Positions 1-8,831 of a DNA stretch of 64,000 nt are shown here, piece after piece. The stretch is from Bog-159 sp963738345 (GTDB taxonomy: Bacteria; Acidobacteriota; Terriglobia; Bryobacterales; Bryobacteraceae), in contig CAVTWI010000002.1 of the NCBI GenBank assembly GCA_963738345.1, forward strand, positions 2,542,001-2,606,000, given 5' to 3'. Position 1 is the stretch's first letter, and each line of letters starts with the position of its first letter. The position numbers and the translations under genes are program-made. The notes beneath the pieces were generated by a model that worked only from the letters and a program-made list of their open reading frames with translations, was not told the DNA's origin and did not search any database.

Positions 1-71
1 CCCAATAGTTCCGAAGCGCGGAGGGTGGACTTTCGCGTGCATTAGAGTGAACTTCCTGGAGGGAGTCTTAC

Positions 72-458
72 ATGCAACACACACTGGCCGAGCTTGAGGC
101 TTTAGTGCGTAACCGGATTTGTGGGGTATGTTCGGACCGTAAAATGGATGGGACGTGCGGGCTGGAAGTTCCCGGCCAATGCGCGTTGTTCCGCCTGTTT
201 CCACAGGTTGCGGAAGCCATTCAGAGCACCCACAGCGACAATATCGAAGACTACATTAACGCCATCCGCCAAAACGTTTGCAGCGTTTGTTGCGCGCAGG
301 AGAGCGATGGCAATTGCGGACAACGCCAGGAAGTGCAGTGCGCGCTGGACGCCTATCTGCTGCTGGTAGTTGAAGCTATCGAAGAAGCTACGGGGAAAGA
401 TTTCGGCCGGCCTATACCCAACCGGCCCAATATTGGAAACATTCCGGTTCAACTCTAA
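72..458 (+). CDS. Cys-rich protein with a duplicated four-cysteine motif
   Basis: I do not recognise a named family for this 128-residue protein. It contains two copies of one cysteine motif, C-x2-C-x8-C-x7-C, near residues 17-37 and 70-90. Each copy reads CxVC, then DGxC, then QCAL, and is followed by a short helix. The spacing would suit a metal site (zinc or an Fe-S cluster), but no cofactor can be proved from sequence. There is no signal peptide or membrane segment, so it is probably cytoplasmic. A Shine-Dalgarno (ggaggga) lies just before the ATG. The next gene follows after 12 nt and the cytochrome genes after that, so a role in assembling or regulating the electron-transfer complex is inferred from context only. 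Confidence 0.8.
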   Translation: MQHTLAELEALVRNRICGVCSDRKMDGTCGLEVPGQCALFRLFPQVAEAIQSTHSDNIEDYINAIRQNVCSVCCAQESDGNCGQRQEVQCALDAYLLLVVEAIEEATGKDFGRPIPNRPNIGNIPVQL

Positions 459-470
459 AAGGAGGACGTT

Positions 471-743
471 ATGAACATCAATCTATTGCCATATGCCATT
501 TTCTGGGGCGTTCTGGCGATCATTGTAGTATTCCTGATCTTCTATCGTAAGTCGGTTTCGAGCCACGAAGACGATTCGATCCATCTGGAAGGCAGCATGC
601 CTACCGAGCAGGCCGCCCTAGGCCACAAGCTAGCCGCGATCGACCGTTGGGGCAAAACGCTCACGGTAGTTGTTGCTGTCTACGGCATCGCCCTGGCCGC
701 GATTTACTTGTATCAGGTCTGGAACAACGTTCCTACTTACTAA
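471..743 (+). CDS. small two-helix membrane protein of the cytochrome operon
   Basis: This is a 90-residue protein with an N-terminal hydrophobic segment (about residues 5-25), a charged middle (about 26-60, including RKSVSSHEDD), and a second hydrophobic segment (about 63-83). It has no haem motif or other recognisable domain. The start is supported by an aaaggagg Shine-Dalgarno. It lies 12 nt after the Cys-rich gene and about 20 nt before the multihaem cytochrome gene, so it is probably a small subunit or assembly factor of the same inner-membrane complex. That role is inference. Confidence 0.72.
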   Translation: MNINLLPYAIFWGVLAIIVVFLIFYRKSVSSHEDDSIHLEGSMPTEQAALGHKLAAIDRWGKTLTVVVAVYGIALAAIYLYQVWNNVPTY

Positions 744-763
744 CCACTAACTGGACATCTCCA

Positions 764-2464
764 ATGACTATGGCGCGAAAAACCGGAAGGATTAGTGTGG
801 CTGCCGCCGCCCTGCTGTTATGGGTGATGGTAGCCGCCTTTCCGGTGCGAGGGGCGGACAATTCGGCCTGCACAGCATGCCACGACGATCAGGGCGCCAA
901 GTTAGTGAAGAGCGCACATAGCGCGGTGGCATGCGCATCCTGCCACGTGCAGCATGACGAATATCCGCATCCCGCGAACGTGCCGAAACCGGTCTGCAGC
1001 CAGTGCCACCAGGGGCAGCAGGCGGATTACGACCGAGGGGTACACGGCCAGGCCACCAAGAGCGGCAATAGTTCGGCGCCGGATTGCGGCGTGTGTCACG
1101 GTGCCGCGCATGAGTTGCTTCGGCCCAAAGCCGCGGAATTTCGAGAGAAAGTGCCCGATACCTGCGGTATGTGCCACAGCGAGGTAGCGGATCAGTTTCG
1201 CGCCAGCGTTCACGGTCAAGCGCTGGCTAAAGGCATTACGCAAGCGCCCATCTGCACCGACTGTCACGGTGAACATGCCATTCTGGTACCGAGCAACAGA
1301 GCTTCATCGGTCAACGCGGGAAATATACGGGATACGTGCGGGAACTGCCACGGCAATGTCCGGCTATCCAGGCGCTTCGGACTTCCCGCGGACCGCGTAG
1401 TCAGTTTCGACGCCTCGTTTCATGGACTGGCGGCAAAAGAAGGTAACGAAACAGTAGCTAATTGCGCCAGTTGTCACGGAGTCCACAACATTCTGGCATC
1501 CTCCGATCCGCGCTCGATGGTTAACCCGAAAAATCTGGCGGCGACTTGCGGTAAATGCCACCAGGGAGCCGGCAAGCGTTTTGCGATCAGCCAGGTCCAC
1601 GTCGCCGAAGGCCAACGGGAAGCCCCGGCCATGCGGGCGGTAAGACAGTTCTACCTGCTGATGATCCCGGTAACCATCGGCCTGATGCTGCTGCACAATG
1701 GCGGCGACTGGTTCCGCAAACTGTTACGGATGCGTGGCAACGGGGGCTCGCCTCGGCGCCGGGGTGGTGACGATCTGCCCGGCCGTCCGCACGTGCGCAT
1801 GCTGCCGTTCGAACGTGTGGAGCACGCGTTACTGGTGATTTCTTTTATTACCCTGGCGTGGACCGGTTTCGCCTTGAAGTACTCGGACCAATGGTGGGCA
1901 CGGCCGTCGCTCTTGGGTGGCGGGAACGTGCGCAGCATCGTACACCGGATCGCGGCGCTGGTCTTTGTGGCTGTCGCACTGGTGCACTTGATTTCGCTGA
2001 TTGTGAACGGGCGGCTTCGCAAACATTGGATGGAGCTTTTTCCAAAGATGCAAGACGGGCGTGAAGCCTTGGCCAACTTCAGTTACAACGTGGGCTTGCG
2101 TTCCGCGCCCCCCGGGCGGTCGCCGCATAGCTATATCGAGAAGGCGGAATACTGGGCCGTGGTTTGGGGCGCGATCGTCATGATTGCCACCGGCCTGATG
2201 CTCTGGGGCAACAATCTGATGCTGGCGCTGTTCCCCAAGTTGTGGCTGGACGTGGCCACCTCGGTCCACTTTTACGAAGCTCTCCTGGCAACGCTCGCTA
2301 TCGTAGTCTGGCACTTCTATACGGTAATCTTCGATCCGGACGTTTACCCCATGGATACGGCCTGGTTGACGGGGGTGAGTGTGAAAGCGGAAGAATCCGA
2401 AGCGCATCCGGTAGAAGGTGTGGATCAGAATGAGACGCCTGACAGTGAGACTATAGCGAAATGA
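764..2464 (+). CDS. nine-haem cytochrome c fused to a cytochrome b561-type membrane domain
   Basis: A predicted 566-residue inner-membrane electron-transfer protein. I chose ATG 764 (MTMARKTG) because a signal-anchor follows immediately; the frame is open further upstream but that part overlaps the previous gene. The periplasmic half carries nine CxxCH c-type haem sites (CTACH, CASCH, CSQCH, CGVCH, CGMCH, CTDCH, CGNCH, CASCH, CGKCH) up to about residue 270. After one helix and a linker, the C-terminal 200 residues form a four-helix domain like the dihaem cytochrome b subunits of Ni-hydrogenase and formate dehydrogenase, with suitably placed histidines. Geobacter CbcL combines the same two modules in the opposite order. 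The fusion could pass electrons between quinone and periplasmic acceptors. Its stop overlaps the next start (ATGA). Confidence 0.88.
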   Translation: MTMARKTGRISVAAAALLLWVMVAAFPVRGADNSACTACHDDQGAKLVKSAHSAVACASCHVQHDEYPHPANVPKPVCSQCHQGQQADYDRGVHGQATKSGNSSAPDCGVCHGAAHELLRPKAAEFREKVPDTCGMCHSEVADQFRASVHGQALAKGITQAPICTDCHGEHAILVPSNRASSVNAGNIRDTCGNCHGNVRLSRRFGLPADRVVSFDASFHGLAAKEGNETVANCASCHGVHNILASSDPRSMVNPKNLAATCGKCHQGAGKRFAISQVHVAEGQREAPAMRAVRQFYLLMIPVTIGLMLLHNGGDWFRKLLRMRGNGGSPRRRGGDDLPGRPHVRMLPFERVEHALLVISFITLAWTGFALKYSDQWWARPSLLGGGNVRSIVHRIAALVFVAVALVHLISLIVNGRLRKHWMELFPKMQDGREALANFSYNVGLRSAPPGRSPHSYIEKAEYWAVVWGAIVMIATGLMLWGNNLMLALFPKLWLDVATSVHFYEALLATLAIVVWHFYTVIFDPDVYPMDTAWLTGVSVKAEESEAHPVEGVDQNETPDSETIAK

Positions 2465-3912
2465 GTTCCCCGCCTAATAACAAGGTACCCGCCGGCCTTT
2501 CCCCGCTGGTACATCTCTGCAATAACTGGATCAGCTTAGTTGGGGTGGTAGTGGTTACCACTGCCACTGTATTTTGGCTGTTCCTGCTGCCAACCACTAT
2601 GCGCGGGGAGATACACAATCCGTACAACGGCATCCTTGCATTTATGCTGTTGCCCGGCTTGTTCTTCGCCGGATTAGTTTTGATTCCGCTGGGCATTTTT
2701 CTACGGAACAAGAAGGAAAAGCAGCGTGGGCTTTATCCGGCCAGCTTTCCGCCCCTGAACATGCGGAATCTGGAATTCCGGCGTCTGGTCACATTTATAG
2801 GCGTCACGACGTTTGCAAACATTGTGATTGCCAGCCAGTTGGCATACGGCGCCGTATCCTACATGGAATCGGTTTCGTTTTGCGGGCAAACCTGCCACAC
2901 GGTGATGCAACCGGAGTTTACGGCGTACCAAAGCTCGCCCCATTCGCGCGTCGAATGCGTGCAGTGCCACATCGGACCCGGTGAATCCTGGTTTGTACGC
3001 AGCAAACTGTCGGGTATGCGGCAGGTGTTCGCGGTCATGTTTCACACTTACGAGACGCCTATTCCGACGCCGGTACACAACCTGCGTCCGGCACGGGAGA
3101 CTTGCGAATCGTGCCACTGGCCGCAGAAATACGGCGAGGACAGGCTCCGCATCATCAATAAGTTCGGGGACGACGAAAATAATGTCTTAACTAAGACTGT
3201 GCTGTTGATGAAAATCGGTGGCGGCAATAAAGGCATCGGAATTCATGGAACACACCTTGGGCCCGGCGTTCATATTCGCTATGGCCACTCGGATCCGCAA
3301 CGGCAAACCATTCCGTGGATCGAATACGATGGCCCGGGCGGCAAGACTGTATACCGGGCCGAGGGCGCCGCAGCTGATGGGAAGGGGTTGAACATTCGCG
3401 AAATGGATTGCATCGATTGCCACAACCGGCCGTCACACAGTTACAAACTGCCGGAGCGGGCGGTTGATGAAGCCATGTTCGCGGGCGATCTTTCCCCTAG
3501 CCTACCCTTCGCGCACAAAGAGAGCGTAGAGATCCTGAAGAAGCCGTATGCCAGCCGTGAAGCGGCGGCGGTGGCCATACCGGCGGCACTCGAAGCGTAT
3601 TACCGCGATACTTATCCGGCGGTTTATAAGGAACACCAAGCCGAGGTATCCAAGACGGCGCGCAACTTACTCGCAATCTACAATCGCAACGTGTTCCCCG
3701 CCATGAAAATCACTTGGGGAACCTATCCTAACAACGTAGGACACACCGATTTTCCCGGGTGTTTCCGATGCCACGACGATAGCCATGCCAGTTCCGACGG
3801 GCGCAAGGTGACGCAGGATTGCGGCGCATGCCACAACCTGCTGGCCACGGAAGAGGCTGCGCCTAAGATCCTCACCGATTTAGGCGTCGTGGAAAACAAG
3901 GCGCAGAAATAG
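2461..3912 (+). CDS. NapC/NirT-type multihaem cytochrome c, membrane-anchored
   Basis: A 483-residue protein whose ATG overlaps the stop of the preceding gene, so the two are probably translationally coupled. Three hydrophobic segments occur in the first 140 residues, followed by a periplasmic haem region. Five standard sites are present (CVQCH, CESCH, CIDCH, CFRCH, CGACH). The first site is different: CGQTCH, a CX3CH motif just after the last membrane helix. NapC/NirT proteins take electrons from the quinol pool, so this is the likely partner of the upstream c/b fusion. The physiological acceptor cannot be told from sequence; no terminal reductase or oxidase gene lies next to it in the window. 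Confidence 0.87.
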   Translation: MSSPPNNKVPAGLSPLVHLCNNWISLVGVVVVTTATVFWLFLLPTTMRGEIHNPYNGILAFMLLPGLFFAGLVLIPLGIFLRNKKEKQRGLYPASFPPLNMRNLEFRRLVTFIGVTTFANIVIASQLAYGAVSYMESVSFCGQTCHTVMQPEFTAYQSSPHSRVECVQCHIGPGESWFVRSKLSGMRQVFAVMFHTYETPIPTPVHNLRPARETCESCHWPQKYGEDRLRIINKFGDDENNVLTKTVLLMKIGGGNKGIGIHGTHLGPGVHIRYGHSDPQRQTIPWIEYDGPGGKTVYRAEGAAADGKGLNIREMDCIDCHNRPSHSYKLPERAVDEAMFAGDLSPSLPFAHKESVEILKKPYASREAAAVAIPAALEAYYRDTYPAVYKEHQAEVSKTARNLLAIYNRNVFPAMKITWGTYPNNVGHTDFPGCFRCHDDSHASSDGRKVTQDCGACHNLLATEEAAPKILTDLGVVENKAQK

Positions 3913-3936
3913 GGCGACGCAGTAACGGAGGTTGCC

Positions 3937-4800
3937 ATGAAGTCGTTAGATAAAATTCTTTTACCGGTAGATTTTTCGGAACGTTCATTGGGCGCGGCGC
4001 GATACGCCAAGACCCTGACGGATCATTTCCATTCCGAACTGACCCTGTTGCATGTTCTAACTCCGCCGCATTACGAGTTTGGAGCGCTGGAGATCGGCGG
4101 CTCCATGCTAACGGAGTTGTATAGTAATCGATCAGCGCAAGTGGATAAGGAACTCGAGACTTTTCTGGCCGAAGAGCTAGCGGGGACCGAGGCGAAACGC
4201 GTAGTACTGGAAGGTGATCCTGCGCGGCAGATCGTGGACTATGCGCACGAGGAAAATATCGGGCTAGTGGTGATGCCGACGCATGGCTACGGTCCGTTCC
4301 GGCAGTTTATTTTGGGATCGATCACGGCGAAAGTGCTGCATGACGCCGATTGTCCGGTGTGGACGGGCGTTCATTTGGAAGAAGCGCCGGTGGCCGAGCC
4401 TAAACCATTTCGCGAAATACTGTGTGCGGTCGACTTGGGACCGCAGAGTTGCAAGGCTCTCGAATGGGCAGCCGCGATGCAGAAGGAATTCGGCGCGCGC
4501 CTGACCGTACTGCACGTCATGGCGGACTCGCCGGCCACGCCCGAAAACGATACGCGGGCGCACGAACTGATGATGACGGTTCGCGACGATCTGGCTCGCT
4601 TACAGCAACGCTTCGGTACCGAAGCGGAACTGGTGGTGGAATCGGGCGATGCGCCCAAAGTAGTTTGCGAGACGGCACAGCGCATCGGCGCCGGACTGCT
4701 CGTGATCGGACGCGGGTCGGCAGCAGGCGTTTTCGGCAGGCTCCGCACCAATGCCTATGCCATCATCCGGCAGTCGCCCTGTCCCGTGGTCAGCGTGTGA
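3937..4800 (+). CDS. tandem universal stress protein (UspA family)
   Basis: A 287-residue protein made of two UspA domains, about 1-145 and 150-287. Each begins with a strand of the ILxxVD type (KILLPVDFSE and EILCAVDLGP). The domains end with GSITAKVLHDADCPVW and with NAYAIIRQSPCPVVSV. The second domain has a glycine-rich loop (IGRGSAAG) typical of nucleotide-binding Usp proteins. There is no membrane segment, so it is cytoplasmic. It lies 24 nt after the NapC-like gene with its own Shine-Dalgarno (cggagg). Usp genes beside respiratory cytochrome genes are often tied to redox or starvation response, but that link is inference here. Confidence 0.92.
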   Translation: MKSLDKILLPVDFSERSLGAARYAKTLTDHFHSELTLLHVLTPPHYEFGALEIGGSMLTELYSNRSAQVDKELETFLAEELAGTEAKRVVLEGDPARQIVDYAHEENIGLVVMPTHGYGPFRQFILGSITAKVLHDADCPVWTGVHLEEAPVAEPKPFREILCAVDLGPQSCKALEWAAAMQKEFGARLTVLHVMADSPATPENDTRAHELMMTVRDDLARLQQRFGTEAELVVESGDAPKVVCETAQRIGAGLLVIGRGSAAGVFGRLRTNAYAIIRQSPCPVVSV

Positions 4801-4820
4801 GCGCGGGAGCAAATCGCGGC

Positions 4821-7241
4821 ATGAACGGAAAGGGCAGGCTTTGCGTTCTGCTTCTGTCTCTTTTCCTGTTTGTTTTCCCGAGGGCATTTGCCGCCCAGGA
4901 TCCGCCCAGCGGCATCACCGTCGATTACCCGGCGAACCATACGCTTTTTCCGCCGGACATCGCCCCCCCCACCTTTCAATGGCGCGATGCCAATCCGGCA
5001 TCTACTGTATGGCGGATCGAAGTCTCCTTTAACGGCCGTTCGCCCGAGATCCAGCTAAAGTCGAAAGGCGAGCGCCTGAGGATCGGCGAGATCGACGAGA
5101 AGTGCGCGCAGGCCGGAGCGGTCACGCCCACTCTCACGCCCATCGAAGCCGCGGGACATGCGTGGAAGCCCGACCCGTCAACTTGGGCGAACATCCTGAA
5201 GCACGCAGTCAAGCACCCTGCCACGATCGGCATCACCGGGTTCGGCGACGATAAAATGGCGGGGCCGTTGTCTCACGGGCAGATTTCCATTCAAGCTTCT
5301 AAGGATGCCGTCGGCGCGCCCATCTTCTTCCGCGACGTCCCGCTGATTTCCGTACCGACCGGCGAAAAGGGCGTGATCATGCCGCTGCCTGCGGGCGCGG
5401 TGCCGCTGATCGCTTGGCGCCTGCGCTACGTCAACGAGTCCAAGAGCCATTTGATGATGCAAGGTCTGCCTACCTGCATCAACTGCCACTCCTTCTCCGG
5501 CGACGGCAAGACTATGGGGCTCGACGTGGACGGGCCCGGCAACGACAAGGGACTCTACGGCGTGGTTCCGGTGAAACCAGAGACGTCTATACGGAGTGAA
5601 AACGTGATCCGCTGGAGTTCCTTCTCCGAGGAGCGTGCCGCCAAACGATTCGGCTTCATGTCGCAGATCTCGCCGGACGGGCAGTACGTGATTACTTCCA
5701 TCGAAAACCCCGGATCGCATATCAAGGATTTCGACAGCCGGTTTTACAACGGGTTCTATCGCGATTATGGTTTCGGCCAGGTGTTCTATCCGACCAAGGG
5801 TGTTCTGGCGTGGTACAGCAAGGCGAGCGGGAAGTTGCAGCCTTTACCGGGCGCGAACGATCCGGCCTTCGTACAGGCATCGGCGTTCTGGAGTCCGGAC
5901 GGCAAGTTTCTGGTGTATTCGCGGGCGGCGGCCAAGGAGCCTTATCACGAAGGCCAGGCGATCGCGGAAGTAGCCAATTCGCCCGACGAAACGCAGATCC
6001 AATACGACCTGTATCGCATACCGTTTAACGAAGGGCGGGGGGGCACTCCGCAGCGCGTTGAAGGCGCATCGCAGAACGGCAGCAGCAATAATTTCCCGAA
6101 AGTTTCGCCCGACGGCCGGTGGATCGTCTACGTGCGCAATCACAACGGACTGCTGATGCGCCCCGATAGCGAACTGTACATCGTACCGGCGGCGGGTGGG
6201 GTGGCGCGCCGTCTGGATTGCAACTTGCCGCGCATGAACTCGTGGCATAGCTTCTCGCCGAACGGCCGCTGGCTGGCGTTTTCTTCGAAAGGCCGCTCGC
6301 TCTTCACGCAGCTCTTTTTGACGCATATCGACGAAGAGGGCCACGATAGTCCGGCTATTCTGATCGAAGACGCGACGGCCGCCAATCGCGGCGTGAATAT
6401 TCCGGAATTCGTGAATGTGCCAGCCGGAGGGTTGCTTTCGATGAACGCTCCCGCTACTGAATTTTACCGGCTCAGCGACGTGGCCGGCGAGCTGGCGCGC
6501 AAGGAAAAATATGCCGAGGCCGCGATCGAATGGAAGAAGGCGGTCGACCTGGAACCGGAGGATGGCAAAGCCCAATACCATCTGGCCTACGCTCTCGATA
6601 AACAGGGACAAATTCAGGAAGCGATTACGCACTATCGCAAGGCGGTGGAGTTGGATAGCGCAAACGCTCCCGCCTATTCGAGCTTGGCGGTGGCGTTGAC
6701 CAGGGCCGGCAATCTGCCGGATGCTATCGCCGCCGCGGAGCAAGCCTTGAAACTGAACCCCAAGGATCCGCTGACGGAGAGCAACCTGGCGGCCGCGCTT
6801 CTGGAAGCTGGACGGACCGACGAGGCGATCGATCACATCCGCAAAGCTCTGGAACTGGATCCCGAATTCGCGGATGCGCACAACATGTTGGGAATTGTAC
6901 TGGCGCGCGCCGGTAAACTTGACGATGCCGTCGAGCACTTGCGCAGAGCGGTGACGAATACTCCCGACTCGCTCGAGTATCGTTTCAATCTCGGCCGCGT
7001 GCTGGCGGCACGGCATAGTTTTGCGGAGGCGGCCCCACAGTTTGAAAAGGCGGTAGAACTGTCGGGCGGAAACGAACCGCAGAGCCTGGATATGCTGGCC
7101 GCGATGTACGCCGAACTCGGGCGCTTCGCGGAGGCTTCCCAGACGGCCGGCCGTGCCCTGGCGATTGTGGTGCGCGAAAACGATACGGCATTCGCCGACA
7201 AACTGCGTTCGCGCATTGCGTATTACGACTCGCGCCGCTAA
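4821..7241 (+). CDS. exported TolB-like propeller / TPR protein with one haem c motif
   Basis: An 806-residue secreted protein. The frame is open from 4422, but ATG 4821 is followed by a clear signal peptide (GRLCVLLLSLFLFVFPRAFA), so I start there. Around residue 220 is CINCH within a 'tCxxCHsfsgdGkT' context, a single c-type haem site. The middle region has WD40-like (PD40) blades (FMSQISPDGQYV, FWSPDGKFLVYS, VSPDGRWIVYV, FSPNGRWLAFSS). The last 270 residues are about seven tetratricopeptide repeats. Such proteins often act as periplasmic scaffolds; here the haem and the upstream cytochromes suggest a redox-linked role, which is inference. It starts 20 nt after the Usp gene. Confidence 0.85.
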   Translation: MNGKGRLCVLLLSLFLFVFPRAFAAQDPPSGITVDYPANHTLFPPDIAPPTFQWRDANPASTVWRIEVSFNGRSPEIQLKSKGERLRIGEIDEKCAQAGAVTPTLTPIEAAGHAWKPDPSTWANILKHAVKHPATIGITGFGDDKMAGPLSHGQISIQASKDAVGAPIFFRDVPLISVPTGEKGVIMPLPAGAVPLIAWRLRYVNESKSHLMMQGLPTCINCHSFSGDGKTMGLDVDGPGNDKGLYGVVPVKPETSIRSENVIRWSSFSEERAAKRFGFMSQISPDGQYVITSIENPGSHIKDFDSRFYNGFYRDYGFGQVFYPTKGVLAWYSKASGKLQPLPGANDPAFVQASAFWSPDGKFLVYSRAAAKEPYHEGQAIAEVANSPDETQIQYDLYRIPFNEGRGGTPQRVEGASQNGSSNNFPKVSPDGRWIVYVRNHNGLLMRPDSELYIVPAAGGVARRLDCNLPRMNSWHSFSPNGRWLAFSSKGRSLFTQLFLTHIDEEGHDSPAILIEDATAANRGVNIPEFVNVPAGGLLSMNAPATEFYRLSDVAGELARKEKYAEAAIEWKKAVDLEPEDGKAQYHLAYALDKQGQIQEAITHYRKAVELDSANAPAYSSLAVALTRAGNLPDAIAAAEQALKLNPKDPLTESNLAAALLEAGRTDEAIDHIRKALELDPEFADAHNMLGIVLARAGKLDDAVEHLRRAVTNTPDSLEYRFNLGRVLAARHSFAEAAPQFEKAVELSGGNEPQSLDMLAAMYAELGRFAEASQTAGRALAIVVRENDTAFADKLRSRIAYYDSRR

Positions 7242-7294
7242 ATTGTCAAGTAATTCACTGTGCTACGGCATATGATGTATGGGGGAGGTGGAAC

Positions 7295-8788
7295 TTGGGA
7301 TTCGAGTTCACCAGACGTCATTTCTTTTACGGCTCGCTACTGGCCGGTGCGGTTCCCGCCGCCGGATTCGGCAGTGCGCCTTCGCTGAAAAAACTTGGCT
7401 ATAAATCGCCCAACGAAAAGCTGAACATCGCTGCGATCGGCTCGGGAGGCAAAGGCTCCAGTGACATCCGAGGCTGTTCCGCGGAAAATATCGTGGCGCT
7501 TTGCGATGTGGACGAAGTCCGCGCAGGGCGCATGTTCAAGAAGTACGAAAAGGCTCCCAAGTATAAAGACTTCCGGAAAATGCTCGACGAGCAGGGAGAT
7601 GGGATTGATGCCGTGATCATCGCCATCCCGGATTTCATGCACGCCACCGCCGCCATGTGGTGTATGGAGCGCGGCAAGCACGTCTACGTGCAGAAGCCGC
7701 TAACTCGCACCGTTTGGGAGGCGCGCCAATTGCTCGAAGCCGCCACCAAATACAAAGTTGCCACGCAGATGGGCAACCAGGGCTATTCGAACGAAGGCAC
7801 CCGGCAGGCGGCCGAAATGGTTTGGGCCGGAGACATCGGCCCGGTGACCGAAGTGCATGCCTGGACCGACCGGCCCATCTGGCCGCAAGGGCTGACTTCA
7901 GTTCCTCCCACGGAACCCGTTCCGGACACGCTCGATTGGGATCTCTGGCTGGGCATCGCCGAAAAGCGGCCTTACGCCACCGGCGGCCCTGACTACAAGT
8001 CGCCGCTGGGCGGCCATTTCTATCAGCCCGGCAACTGGCGCGGCTTTTATGACTTTGGCTGCGGCGCCTTGGGCGACATGGCATGCCACATTCTGGGCGC
8101 GCCGAATATGGCGCTGCAACTGGGCGCTCCGACCAGTGTCGAGTGCATTCAGATCGAAGGTCCGAGCAACTTCATGTTCCCCAAGAAGTCGGTGATCCGC
8201 TATGACTTTCCGGCGCGCGGCAACATGCCGGCGGTGAAACTTTTCTGGCACGACGGAATGACGGAAACACCGCGACTGCCGGGCGTACCGGATGGCGAAC
8301 TCCTGGGCGATCTTCCCGAGATTCCGACACCCCGCCAGGCGGAGGAACCGCCATTCACAGGCTTTATCGGCGACGTCTTCAATTACGAGAAGTTTCAAAC
8401 GGTGAAGAACGCTCCCAACGCTCAGATCCCCACACCCGACGGCAGTCTGTTCATCGGCGAAAAGGGCATGCTGACCACCGGCACCTATGGCGACGATACC
8501 CGATTGGTCCCCATGGAAAAGATGCGGGATTACAAGTTTCCGCAACCTTCTCTGACGCGCTCTCCGGGACATTATCACGATTGGATTCGGGCATGTAAAG
8601 GGGGCGATCCTTCGTGCTCGAACTTCAACGTGGCCGTGCCATTCGTGGAGTGGATGTTGTTGGGGGTGATTGCGCTAAGGGTTCCAGGAAAGCTCGAATG
8701 GGACGCGCCGCGCATGCGCTTCACCAACAACGCGGACGCCAATAAATATCTGAAGCCCACGTTCCGCAAAGGCTGGTCGTTTACTTAG
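7295..8788 (+). CDS. Gfo/Idh/MocA-family oxidoreductase with Tat-like leader
   Basis: A 497-residue protein starting at TTG. The TTG is supported by a strong gggaggtg Shine-Dalgarno 4-5 nt upstream and an immediate twin-arginine-like leader (FTRRHFFYGSLLAGAVPAAG). The N-terminal Rossmann fold starts NIAAIGSGGKG, and the conserved EKP position reads QKP (HVYVQKPLT). The C-terminal domain is of the large secreted type (about 300 residues, ending RKGWSF). Family members act on sugars or cyclitols with a bound NAD(P). The substrate is unknown. It is separated from the upstream gene by 53 nt and may be its own unit. Confidence 0.88.
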   Translation: MGFEFTRRHFFYGSLLAGAVPAAGFGSAPSLKKLGYKSPNEKLNIAAIGSGGKGSSDIRGCSAENIVALCDVDEVRAGRMFKKYEKAPKYKDFRKMLDEQGDGIDAVIIAIPDFMHATAAMWCMERGKHVYVQKPLTRTVWEARQLLEAATKYKVATQMGNQGYSNEGTRQAAEMVWAGDIGPVTEVHAWTDRPIWPQGLTSVPPTEPVPDTLDWDLWLGIAEKRPYATGGPDYKSPLGGHFYQPGNWRGFYDFGCGALGDMACHILGAPNMALQLGAPTSVECIQIEGPSNFMFPKKSVIRYDFPARGNMPAVKLFWHDGMTETPRLPGVPDGELLGDLPEIPTPRQAEEPPFTGFIGDVFNYEKFQTVKNAPNAQIPTPDGSLFIGEKGMLTTGTYGDDTRLVPMEKMRDYKFPQPSLTRSPGHYHDWIRACKGGDPSCSNFNVAVPFVEWMLLGVIALRVPGKLEWDAPRMRFTNNADANKYLKPTFRKGWSFT

Positions 8789-8819
8789 ACGGTAAGTTCT
8801 GGCGCGGAGCGCGCACCGC

Positions 8820-8825
8820 TAAAAT
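8820..8825 (+). promoter_or_regulatory. TANNNT -10 hexamer for a probable leaderless transcript
   Basis: TAAAAT ends exactly 6 nt before ATG 8832. With that spacing, transcription would begin at or next to the start codon. The AGCAGG between them is too close to the ATG to be a working Shine-Dalgarno. No convincing -35 box is visible. Confidence 0.45.
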
Positions 8826-8831
8826 AGCAGG

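Noticed and set aside
4422..4820. Upstream extension of the propeller/TPR frame inside the universal stress protein gene
   Set aside because: It overlaps a clear UspA domain in another frame, and a signal peptide begins at ATG 4821.
5844..7016. 390-codon minus-strand open frame
   Set aside because: Antisense of the TPR region; high GC keeps the opposite frame open.
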